Assembly (NCBI RefSeq): GCF_932294415.1
Contig: NC_065537.1
Location: 6,118,349 to 6,182,348, forward strand
Reading direction: 5' to 3'
Source of the DNA: Quercus robur
Taxonomy: Eukaryota > Streptophyta > Magnoliopsida > Fagales > Fagaceae
Length of the DNA stretch: 64,000 nucleotides
Numbering within the stretch: position 1 is the stretch's first letter; every line of letters begins with the position of its first letter. The notes under the pieces are model-generated. The model searched no databases and was not told the origin of the DNA. It saw only the letters and a program-made list of their open reading frames with translations. This document shows positions 49,370-59,559 of the stretch, piece after piece. The position numbers and the translations under genes are program-made.

Positions 49370-50203
49370 ATTGCTGATTGGTGTGACCAAAGGGCTAAGG
49401 CATATGGATGCAGACAAAGGATAGCTTCAATCAATGGAGCCTTGTTTATCTTTTGTTAGCCATCTGGTGGATGACTTAAAAAACAAAGTTGCAAAAGTTA
49501 AGTGTTCAGTTAGATGGTCACCTAAGTGTTGCAATAGGGATGTGCTCATATGTTAGCTTTAGATGCAAACAAACGCCACACAAGTAGGATTTGGCTGGAG
49601 GATACTCCTCCATGTTTCCAAAATTAATAGTGAATTGCTTGCAATAAAATTACTCTCTTTAAAAAAAAAAGGGTTTTCCATCTTCTTGTCCCTAGTAGAT
49701 AGAACTGCAGGCATGGTTTCAAAGTAATTGTCAGACAGAGAAATGTAATCAAATCTTTTCCAGCGTGAGATCTCTTTAGAACATATTTTGAGTATTGAGT
49801 GTTGCATCAGTACAGTAGCAAGGGCATGTGAACTAGAATTGGGTCACATGCCAATGAAATTATTGACAGACGTATCAATTCAGGCACTAATCACAACAAA
49901 TTAGGGAGATCACCAGCAAACATCTCTATGTCTCCCAACAATGAATTACACGTGTCAAGAGTAGGAAAAAAAAATCCAGAAATGATCCATTTACCCTTTT
50001 CCCTACCATCTTTAATTATCATATTCTACAATTTCCTCGAACAATGGTTGTTTTTGTTCCATTTAAACCAATTTATACCCAAATAACAAATAATATGATA
50101 AAGTTAACTTTACAAGCTTAGTAGACAGTAAAAAGACTTGAAAATCCCATACACATTGGGCTTCTAATGCCAACAATGAAAACTAAGTTAATTTTACATA
50201 GAC
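49370..50203. repeat. Duplicated 3' flank of the second ZRK-like kinase
   Basis: Matches 25,370-26,113 in order, with indels. Confidence 0.65.
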
Positions 50204-51238
50204 TTATGCTAATCGTGTTAGAGCTGAACCAGTTTCGTTACTTAGTTTTGAGTCTTTTGACCTCACAAGTTGTAGTATCCGCCTAAGCTCTATTGTAACT
50301 TCTCTCATGCTTGGCCTTTCATCTCCCTTATTCTTGACGCGTCTCAATGCAAGCTTTGCAAATGCTTGAATATCTTCATTGCTTCCTTGGCCTAGCACCA
50401 CATTAGCAACAATTTGGAATATGTGGTTCTCTTCCATTGAAAAAACAAAGTAATCTACCAAATTGTAATGCCTTAAGAACATTTCTGTGGGATAATGACC
50501 TGTTAAGACTTCCACCAGTACAACCCCAAAGCTATAAACATCACACTTATCCGTGACCTGTAATGTCACTTGATATTCAGGGTCTACATATCCGTAAGTT
50601 CCCTGAACTGAACTACCTTGAAAAAAGTCTTCTCCAAGTGGAACTGAACTACCTTGAAAAAAGTCTTCTCCAGGTGCAATTGAAACCGCAAAACCAAAAT
50701 TTGATAGTTTAGCAGTCAAGAACTCATCCAAAAATATATTTGTTGATTTGACATCCAAATGAACTATTGGCCTTAACCTACCATAGTGCATGTAACAAAG
50801 AGCATAGGATGTTTCAGTGGCTATTCTTACACGGTCAAGCCAAGAGATCCGGCAATTAATCTTGTTGCGTTGACCATGGAGCTGATCAAAGAGAGTGCCA
50901 TTGGGGATGAACTCTAGAACCAACATGGGAATTTCAGTTCCTAGGCAACAACCATAGTGCCTCACAACGTTCTTGTGGCTGATCAATTGTTTTATTGTGA
51001 CTTGTTGTAAGAAGAAATCTACCATCGTCTCAGTGGAACAACATATTGGAGGGCCTTTCACTTTAATAGCTACTTCCCTCTCATCTAGTATTCTTTTGTA
51101 GATTGTTGCGATATTAGAGCCGAGGATTAGATTAGGATCATAGTTATTAGTAGCTTGTTGGATTTCCTTGGCAGAGAAAATCTTGATTGGCTCTGTATCT
51201 CTACCTTGGTTGCAAGTGATTTGCTTCTCTAGTAACAT
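50204..51238 (-). CDS. ZED1/ZRK-like pseudokinase (receptor-like kinase fold, no ectodomain)
   Basis: A 344-residue open frame on the minus strand resembling the ZED1-related kinase group, cytoplasmic adaptors that pair with the NLR ZAR1 in Arabidopsis. Order: IFSAKEIQQATNNYDPN before the fold; a glycine-poor loop (LGSNIATIYKRI) lacking GxGxxG; VAIKV with the beta-3 Lys; the alpha-C Glu position apparently Gln; SHKNVVRHYGCC; HLDVKSTN keeping Asp/Lys/Asn; NFG instead of DFG; then DPEY and [12 protein letters not shown]. Loss of the glycine loop and DFG Asp predicts no catalysis. Upstream, the frame extends to an ATG at 51,296-51,298 but is cut by TAG at 51,248-51,250, so the usable start is MLLEK at 51,238, about 20 residues shorter. 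A 36-bp duplication lengthens the activation loop. It may be functional as a non-catalytic partner or be an early pseudogene. Confidence 0.75.
   Translation of the reverse strand: MLLEKQITCNQGRDTEPIKIFSAKEIQQATNNYDPNLILGSNIATIYKRILDEREVAIKVKGPPICCSTETMVDFFLQQVTIKQLISHKNVVRHYGCCLGTEIPMLVLEFIPNGTLFDQLHGQRNKINCRISWLDRVRIATETSYALCYMHYGRLRPIVHLDVKSTNIFLDEFLTAKLSNFGFAVSIAPGEDFFQGSSVPLGEDFFQGSSVQGTYGYVDPEYQVTLQVTDKCDVYSFGVVLVEVLTGHYPTEMFLRHYNLVDYFVFSMEENHIFQIVANVVLGQGSNEDIQAFAKLALRRVKNKGDERPSMREVTIELRRILQLVRSKDSKLSNETGSALTRLA
50605..50676 (-). repeat. 36-bp in-frame tandem duplication within the pseudokinase
   Basis: 50,605-50,640 and 50,641-50,676 differ at one base. It repeats 12 residues around GEDFFQGSSV between NFG and DPEY. 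The relative at 26,114 has one unit. Confidence 0.95.
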
Positions 51239-51298
51239 TGCTCCGTTCTAGATGAAGTATTCTTCTTTTGCCTTAAATACATGCCTTGCTTTCTCCAT

Positions 51299-52430
51299 CC
51301 TGATACTCTTCTCTGCCAACATATAGCATTATTAAACAAGTGAATATCACTTCATATATAGTTCTTTTCTACCACAACTAACAATATGACAAATTAAGGG
51401 GTAGGTAATCTCCAAAATAAGTTTAAGGGGGAAAAAACTAGACATGGCAAAACGGGCGAGTCGGGTCGGGTCAATTGGGTTGCGGGTCAAAAACAGGTCA
51501 TTTTAAGCGGGTTAAAAACAGGTTAGGGTCAATCAGGTTGCGGGACGGATTGGGTTGATTCGTATTTTTCACATGAATTTGTTTTTATAAAGAAAACAAC
51601 ATGTATTTGCTATTTAGAAAGTCATGCAACAAATTACTTGATGTAAAATGCATTATATATATAACTGTTATGGGTCAACAAATTTATTTATTTATTTATT
51701 TTTTTTTTAACTCAAAAGTAAGATTGGATGTTATCAGATTTATTTATTAAAAAAAAAAAAATTAACGAAAGAACAAACACCCAAGAAAATTTTTATTCTT
51801 TCGATGAAACGAAGTAGGTATGCAAGTGGTCATCTCTTTCTTCATAGTATCTTCTAGGAAAAGCCACAAAAAATGACAACTAAGAGAAAAGAACATTCAT
51901 AGAAAGCCTCTTTTTGACATCAATTATACAATGTATTTACCAATTCAAACTAACAATTATGCCTCTTTATCAATTATAATTTTTATATAGAAACAGAATT
52001 GAAAGTTTGGAATTTTAGTAATAAGTTTATGATTCCGAATCCTCCAATTCTTCAACTGTGATCATTAGTTGATTTCTCAATCTTTAGAGCTAAACTTCTA
52101 GATTATGAATTAAAAAGTGAACACATAGGATTGTATTGGATTTAGTTCTTTTCAAAGTATGTACACAACTGCATTAATCTTTGACCTTTTGTACAAATGC
52201 CAAACCAGGTATGTACACAGCAAATAGACTCTTGACTTTGCTTTTTTGGTTTCCTTAAACGTGTTACATTACATGGGATGAACTTAATTAGTGTTATATT
52301 AACAAAATAAAAGAGAAGAAAGAGAAAGTTCACAATAACCAGTATACCCTTTCAAAAATAACAACTATGCATCTTTAACATGAATAATGAGATTATTAAC
52401 AAAACAATAAGAGATAATGGGATTGCAAGA
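51299..52430. repeat. Upstream of the kinase: GGGTC-rich patch and TNL-flank copy
   Basis: 51,431-51,560 is a GC-rich island (ACGGGCGAGTCGGGTCGGGT) of a type found at ends of short plant transposable elements. 51,661-51,980 copies the flank segment 1,480-1,740, and 52,020-52,400 copies 16,220-16,640. No gene seen. Confidence 0.5.
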
Positions 52431-52662
52431 TTCAGTAGCGGCTCTAGAAATTTTTTTTTGGGTGTTCCTCAACAAGCATAAATTACACAATCTAATAAAA
52501 AAGAAAATTTGTATATTGACAACAACAACAATAAAAAAAACACGCAAATATATAAAGTTTACAATTGCCTTCTACGTGGTTTTCTTATTAAATATTTGTC
52601 CATAATTCTAGTAAAAGAATAAATAATAAACTATAAGTTCATTTGAAATATTAATAGAATTA

Positions 52663-52667
52663 TTAAT
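52663..52667. repeat. Target site duplication, left
   Basis: TTAAT immediately outside the LTR TG...CA end, identical to 63,853-63,857. Confidence 0.85.
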
Positions 52668-53436
52668 TGTAAAGACTCAATTTGTAATGATCACAAATTG
52701 GTATTGGGTTCGAACGTTAAAAGTCCAAACAATAAATTTGTAGAGCGTGGATGTCAAAGAACTAGGTTAACTCCAAAAGAAAAACAATTAAACTTAACGT
52801 TTATAGATGGATTAGCACTAATATGACGATCAACTTCTCCTTGAAACAAGTTCAGTTCTTTATCTTGTAAGGTTTTCTTCTAAATACTCCTTGTTTAGAA
52901 GTTCCGATCCCTCTTTCTCAATGCATTCTTTCATATTATATACTGTCCTCTTGGTGCCATCTTCACCACACACATGTAGGTTGGGTTCGGGGGATCCTTC
53001 CTGTCCCATCCAACACCTCCTGGAACCTCCATCCAGTGGCTATAAGGCTGCCTCATCACTGTTCAGGCATCACCTCCACATTAATGCGGTCAGAAAGTTG
53101 GTTGAGAGGCAATTAATGTGGAGGCAGCTGTTGTTAAAGATATTTGTTTACCTTTTCTTTCTTACCCTTGGTCCCATGTCCCACCTTCAGTGGTAATGTA
53201 GCTCTGAGGCGTACTTGCAACAATATGGCATTCAAGTTGTCTTCGGACTCATACTGCCAAGATAGATTTTGTCCTCGGATGAATACTGAACTCACCTTAC
53301 GTGATATCTACTCTCATTTTCATTTGGTTACCCTTATAACCTGATATGGGTCTCCTCGGACAGTTTTACGTCCTCGGATGGGCCATAGACCCAGTTAACA
53401 TGATTCTAATAATTTATTGATTAACCGGCCCCCACA
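52668..53436 (-). repeat. 3' LTR (769 bp)
   Basis: On the minus strand it begins TGTGGGGGCCGG and ends TTTACA. It pairs with 63,083-63,852. Just upstream in the element is a purine-rich GAGGGG stretch that may belong to the polypurine tract. Confidence 0.92.
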
Positions 53437-53898
53437 ATAGCCCCTCAAAATCTTGCTTTTCGACTCCTCGGGAGAAAAGATTGATTTTGATGTCACTTGC
53501 CCATACCCTTTTATGTTTTGGGCATGCTCCTGACGCTTCAGCTTCCCCAGCGTGGCAGCATTAAATTTTGGCGACGCCCCTGTCTCCCACATTCAACGGT
53601 AAGATGTAAATCGAATGGTAGGGAGTCTATCTCGTTTCGCGAGCGGGAACTTTCCCGCTCATAACTTCTGCACAACTATAAAGGAATTCTCAAATCAATT
53701 CTCTTTCTTATCTTCAGCGATCACACAATTCTAGAGCTCATACACTGAACCTGTCTTTCTCCTTTTTCGTCGTTTTCCTGGCATCTACACATACTTAAAT
53801 CTTGTCCGAGGACCCTCTTTCAAACCTGTAAGTTTTCTCAAAACCTTTACCGCTTTCATCTTAAATTCGTTAATTTCTCTACTAAATCCTTTAGGAAA
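53437..53898. other. Non-coding leader of the antisense gene inside the retrotransposon
   Basis: Between the 3' LTR and the antisense ATG. It has CT-rich stretches and could hold the antisense gene's promoter, but no clear TATA box is assigned. Confidence 0.4.
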
Positions 53899-56519
53899 AT
53901 GGGGAAAAAGGAGGGTAAGTTTCGATGTATAGTTGAGTCCGAGGAAAGTATGAGAAATTTCCGCTCTAAGTATAGGATTCCCTCTATGGTGGGTATGAGG
54001 TACGCAGCCCAAGGGGAATGGGTCGACGTTAGACAAACAGGGGAAGTGGTTATTCCCATGATTGCCTTCATAGAAGGCAGGATGACCATCCCCATGGGTA
54101 AGATTACTAGGAGTTATCTTAGGTTCTTTAGGTTATCCCCAACTCAGTGTGCCCCAAATATGTTTAGGGTCCTGGGGAGTATAGAGGTTTTGAACGAGAG
54201 AATAGACCTAAACCTGACCCATCATGATGTGAACTAGGTGTACAACCTCCATCACTTGAAGGGGTAGGGGTATTATCTCAAGTCGAGATATCCCGAGGGG
54301 TGGCTAATTCAGTGCCTTCCCACTTCAAACAAGAACTTAAAGGAGAATTTCCTTATCTTTTCTGGGGAATGGCATAATGGTCTGCCATGCCCCACGGAGG
54401 AAGGAACATTAGGTGGGAATGCAGTCATAGATCTATAATATCCAGTTCATACAAATTTTTCCTTTTTTTTTGTTTTTTTTTTTTTTTGTTTTGTTTTAAG
54501 TCTTAGTATTCTTATCCCTAATGACGTTTCATTTCAATTCAATGGTTTTGCAGATAGACGTTTCACGAAGCCCAACCTTAAGTTAGTCAATAAAGCAAGC
54601 TTGGATAGGGTATTAAAAGCCGAGATATTCGTGAACGAAGCTGACGGCCAACTCCGGACAGCCCATTTAATTCTCGGTTACACCCCTATCTCGTTTGCTT
54701 TCCAGGTGCCGAAGTACGTGATCAGAGCCCGTGATCCTCGGCTACACCGTATTAGTGTTGCCTTTAAGGGGTTTATCGTTCCAGAAGGTATCCTACTTCC
54801 CCATGATACATCCCGCACTGAGCCCTTTTTTGTGGCCGTCGTCTCAACAGGAGCCTCTTCATCCCAGCCTATCCTTAGAGAAGAGGAAGTAGAAGAGCAG
54901 GAGGAAGGGGAAGAAGAAGAGGAAGAAGTTGTAGAACTCTTAGACTCCTCGGAAGATTTTGGGGTTTTTGATCAACCTATACGCTCCGAGGAAGATCTTG
55001 ACGAAATGGGAATATAGAGGAAGCCCAAAAGAAGTTTAATGGAGTTGATCGAGAATCAGCCTGAGGGGAGGAATGCGTCGGGGAAATCAATGCAATCTCA
55101 GATTCCTTCTCTTCCCACCAGGTCTCCACCTCCTGCTCCTCGTCCACCTTCTCATCAACCTCAACAGCCAGTTAGAGCTGATGCGGCCGAATTGAAAAGG
55201 CGCAAGGAACAGAAAGGGAAGGACGTGGTGGATGCTGGCAAGTCCCATCCGACCTGTGAGGAAGATGCCCAAAGAGCTGCAAAACAACAGAAGACTAGCC
55301 ATCTTCCTCAACGAGGCTAGGAGAGGTCTGAAACTCAACCTCCTGAGCCCAAAGCCTGGCTGCCAGCACCCATGCATGGTGGGGAGCCCCTACGAGAGGA
55401 TGCATTTATTAGGGACTTCAACGGTGACATTGGGTGTCACGTAGTCTCGGCTATAGAGGAGGCCTTGTTACTCCCAAAGGACATGGCCGAAATAAAGAAT
55501 GCGAGGAATAATGAGTTCATCCTCAATAATAAAAGATACTTGGGCATAGTATAGTGCTAACTCTTTTCTTTTTCTTTTTGTGCTCATTACTCATTGATGT
55601 GTACTTTTTATTGACTATAGTATTTATCTCTTCCTTGTAGGTTATCCAAAATACTTTTAAGCTGGATGAGATGCTCAATATCTGCTACAGTCAGCTAGAC
55701 GATGAAAAGAAGAAACGGGCAACGGCTGTACAAACTTTGACAGAATCCAAGCAGGACTTGGCTGAGGCGAGGAAAAAGTTACTTGCTGAGGAACAAACTC
55801 GCAAGAGCGCTGACTCGGCCTTGGAAGGCTATCAAAAGCAGGCCGAGGACCAGGGAAAGCGCTTGCGTAAGGCAAATGCAGAACTGAAGACTGCCTGGGA
55901 GCAAGTTGCTGTCCTTAAGAAGCACTTGGAGGAAACCCAAAAGTTGAGGGAGCAAGCTGAAAAGTCCAGGGAGGAGGCTGAGAAAGCAAAAACCAAGGCC
56001 GAACAGGCAACGAATGAAGCCGAGCAGGAAGGCTATGAAATTGGTGTGGCTGAGACGGAGGAGACATTAAGAGCAGAGGTGCCAATGGTGTGCCGTATCT
56101 ACTGCGCCCAAACTTGGGATGAAGCCCTTAACCGAGCTGGGGTTGAGGCTTCATCCGAGTTGAGGAAGCCAGAGAACGTGTTCTATCATGAAGTAATCCG
56201 CACCTCAGCTCCTCCATCCAATCAGGCTGAAGACACTCCCTCAACCGTTAATCCTAATGAGGGGGTTTTGCCTCCAAGTCTTCCTCCTCCTGGCCAACCA
56301 AAACCGACTAAAGGGAACAATGCCCCTCTAGAAGCTTCCTTGGACAAGACTGCAGCTGCTTTTGAGGCAGAGGTGGCCTCTTAGGGCTTTGAACAGGATT
56401 TGGCTTCCCCAGTCATGCCAGCTCGGGGAGCTGCTAAGGATAAAGAGGGAGTCACCACCTCGGAGGTAGATAAATTAGCCAGCCAAGCTCCAAAACTCCA
56501 AATCAAGTTGAAAAAATAG
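53899..56519 (+). pseudogene. Antisense extra ORF of the Tat element (Transposase_28-like head, coiled-coil tail), disrupted
   Basis: Plus-strand gene lying opposite to gag-pol. Three exons are inferred: 53,899 to about 54,409; about 54,555 (after TTTTGCAG) to about 55,549; and 55,641 (after TTGTAG) to 56,519. The first part (SKYRIPSMVGMRY, VVIPMIAFIEGRM, LSPTQCAPNMFRVL) resembles the 'putative gypsy type transposon' domain (Transposase_28). The middle is acidic (EEEVEEQEEGEEEEEEVVEL) and then Pro/Gln-rich. The third exon is a Lys/Glu/Ala coiled coil (about residues 1-130). The frame keeps its sense across five in-frame stops, all TAG (54,235; 54,265; 55,015; 55,318; 56,382). The function of such additional ORFs is unknown; the protein may be nuclear and accessory to the element. 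Confidence 0.75.
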
Positions 56520-57029
56520 GACTTATTTAGTAATTTGACTAGGGCTTTTGTAAGGATTCTTATGTTTATTTACTTATTGTTATTACCGTTTTATCTTATT
56601 TTTGTACTTGCTCACTGTGTTATCTTAATTTGAATGGCCTCATTTTGGCTATCTTTCGTTTGCAAGAGAAAAATAACTTATAAACATTAACAATTGGGGA
56701 TTAAAAATGGGTGATAACCATCAATACTATGAGGTCTCAGGGAGACATCTTAGATACATATGTATTATTTCTAATCAATTGAAACTTTAGAGAATGTTCA
56801 AAAGTTGAATAAAGTTGGGTCTACAGTACTTCAATTGTACATTAGATGATGTTCATGGGCTTAGTGGGGTTTATATCTCCAATAGGTGATTAAAAATCCT
56901 GTGATCTTAGGACGATATTTGAGAATTTGTTATCTTGGAATACATAAGCCCAAGTGGCCCTAGTACTTTAATATCAAGAGGCTGTATTAGTTTCCAAGGA
57001 ACCCACTTAGTGACCCAATAAACTTCACA
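56520..57029. other. Spacer between antisense gene and tandem array
   Basis: AT-rich, no ORF. Some phrases resemble the neighbouring 80-bp units (for example GTGGTCC-like and GGTTTAT pieces), so it may be older array sequence. Confidence 0.4.
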
Positions 57030-57595
57030 GGGTGTTAATTTCCACTAAGTTTGTGGTCCGAGGACCTGACATAACTTAGTTTCTATTTAATACTTCACAA
57101 GATGCAATAGGGTATTAATTTCCATTAAGTTTGTGGTCCGAGGACCTGACATAACTTAGTTTCTGTTTAATACTTCAATAGATGTCATAGGGCATTAATT
57201 TCCACTAAGTTTGTGGTCCAAGGACCTGACATAACTTAGTTTCTGTTTAATACTTGAATAGATGTCATAGGGCATTAATTTCCACTAAGTTTGTGGTCCG
57301 AGAACCTAACGTAACTTAGTTTTTGTTTAATACTTCAATAGATGTCATAGGGCATTAATTTCCACTAAGTTTGTGGTCCGAGGACCTGACGTAACTTAGT
57401 TTCTGTTTAATACTTCAATAGCTGTCATAGGGCATTAATTTCCACTAAGTTTGTGGTCCGAGGACTTGACCTAACTTAGTTTCTGTTTAATACTTCAATA
57501 GATGTCATAGGGCATTAATTTCCACTAAACTTGTGATCAGAGGACCTGACATAATTTTGTTTCTGTTTAATATTTCAATAGACATCATTAGGTGT
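57030..57595. repeat. 80-bp tandem repeat, seven copies, inside the retrotransposon
   Basis: The phrase TTGTGGTCCG (or a one- to three-base variant) starts at 57,051, 57,131, 57,211, 57,291, 57,371, 57,451 and 57,531, exactly 80 bp apart each time. Central units are nearly identical and outer ones more diverged, as expected from unequal exchange. Confidence 0.95.
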
Positions 57596-57656
57596 GGAAG
57601 CACAAGATGCACGATTAGCATAAATTAAAGGAGAAACCCAAACTAGACTACTTTTA

Positions 57657-58640
57657 TTAATAATAATACCTCTTGAGATTATTTACATTCCAAGGGTGAA
57701 GTACAGCTTTTTCATCTAAGTCTTCCAGATAATAGGCTCCTATTCCGGCTACTGAAATGATCTGATAAGGTCCTTCCCAATTAGGTCTCAATTTTCCCCA
57801 AACTGAATTCTTGGTGGTTCCCAGAACTTTCCTCAGCACCAGATCTCCTACGGCTAACGGTCTCAGCTTCACATTAATATCATAGCCTTGCCTGAGTTTA
57901 TGCTAGTAGTAAGCTAATTGGACCATTGCATTCTCCCTTCGCTCTTCAATCAAGTCTAAACTTTTCCCCAACAGCGCGTTGTTATTGTCCGAGGAAAATG
58001 TACTAGTTCTTAACGCTAGGAATCCAGTTTCCAGAGGGATGACGGCCTCGGCTCCATAGGTCATGGAAAAAGGAGTCTCCCCTGTTGATCATCGAGGCGT
58101 TGTTCGATAGGTCCAGAGAACATGTGGCAATTCCTTTATCCATTTTCCTTTTGCATCATCCAATCTCTTTTTAAGTCCATTGATTATTACTTTGTTAACA
58201 ACTTCAGCTTGCCCATTCCCCTGAGGATAAGCCAGAGTGGAATATCTATTTTTTATACCTAAGTTTGAAAGTATTGCTTGAAGGCCTTACTATCAAATTG
58301 AAGGCCATTATCCAAGACAAGAGTGCGCGGAGTTCCAAATCGCGTAACAATACTCTTCCAAATAAACCTCTTAACATCTACGTCTCTGATATTAGCCAAA
58401 GGTTTAGTTTCGACCCATTTAGTAAAGTAATCCGTGCCGATCAGTAGATATTTTTTGTTTCCTAAGGCTTTAGGAAAAAGACCAACAATATCTAGTCCCC
58501 ATTGAGCAAAAGGCCAAGGACTGGACAGAGGATTAAGAATTCCTCCAGGCTGGTGGATGTTTGGGGCGAATCTTTGACACTAGTCGCATTTTCTGACATA
58601 ATCCTGCACTTCCTTTTACATATGTGGCCACCAATATCCT
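57657..58640 (-). pseudogene. Retrotransposon integrase, disrupted
   Basis: The C-terminal portion of pol. The zinc-binding region shows KCD.CQRFAPNIHQPGG with stops at Gln-like positions around it. The core shows DIVG, GTDYFTKWVE and [11 protein letters not shown] (the first two acidic residues of the DDE triad). A frameshift follows near 58,265, then YPQGNGQAE (third acidic residue) in another frame. Further stops are TGA in the TTPR/STGE region and TAG in the AYY/HKL region. The last 71 residues are open and end the polyprotein (WEGPYQI, NVNNLKRYYY). No chromodomain is seen. Confidence 0.85.
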
Positions 58641-59518
58641 TAAGTAATGGCCTGGTGTGATAGGGACCTTCCCCCTGTATGACTTCCACAAATACCTTCA
58701 TGCAGCTCCTCTAGGAGTGACTCTGACATCTCTGGATGTACACAAAGTAGGTACGGCCCAGAAAAGGACCGTTTATATAGCTTTTTGTCCTCAGACAACC
58801 AAAATCGAGGAGCTTTCCTCCGTATTTTATCAGCTTCTATTTTCTTTTCGAGCAAGATGTCACTTTCGAGGAATTTCAATATGGGATCCATCCAGCTCGG
58901 CGCTAGATCAACTTGATGAACCTGACGTACGTCCTTTTCTGGTGAAGTGGGTGTATACAAATCTTCGACAATTATCACCCGAGGAGAATTCCATGTTGAA
59001 GAGGTGGCAAGGGTTGCGAAGGAATCGGCATGGGTATTTTCACCTCGGGGGATGTGCAACAAGACGAAAGATTCAAATTTCGTTTGCATACGCCTAACTT
59101 GACTCAAATACCCTTGCATTCTTGGATCTTGAGCTTCCAGTTCTCCTTTCACTTGGCCGACTACCAATCTTGAATCCGAGAATAATTCTCCTATCTTTCC
59201 ACCCATTTTCTGGACCATACTCATTCCCATCAATAAAACTTCGTATTCTGCTTCGTTGTTAGTAGCCGAGAATCCCAACCTCAAGGATTTCTCAATGATG
59301 ATCTCTTTAGGGGATACCAAAACTAGCCCCAATCCTGCCCCCCGTTGGTTTGCTGCTCCATCCACATATACCCTCCAGAAGGAACTGCCTTGTGTGGATA
59401 TCAGACCAATCGATTTTTCATCCATGTCACTTTGCTTCATATAAACTTCTTCTGGACACTCGGCAAACTCATCAACCAGATCGGCAAGGACCTGGCCTTT
59501 CACAGAGGTGCGAGGCAT
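58640..59518 (-). pseudogene. Second (archaeal-type) RNase H domain of the Tat pol
   Basis: An open 292-residue frame holding an RNase H fold: FWRVYVDGAANQRGAGLG (first Asp), NNEAEYEVLLMGM (Glu), LFSDSRLVVGQVKG (Asp) and the HADSFATLA region (final Asp). This domain following the gypsy RNase H is the diagnostic Tat arrangement. It starts after a frameshift near 59,590 and stops at 58,640 inside the integrase N-terminus. Confidence 0.85.
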
Positions 59519-59559
59519 ATACTTGATGTCGAAAGCACCTAGGATTGTGCCCCACTTAG

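Noticed and set aside
53144..53344. 66-codon ORF within the LTR, repeated at 63,560-63,760
   Set aside because: Conserved only because both LTRs share it; no domain, and it overlaps the LTR regulatory region.
58657..59097. 146-codon plus-strand ORF opposite the second RNase H
   Set aside because: Antisense shadow of a well-supported RNase H domain.
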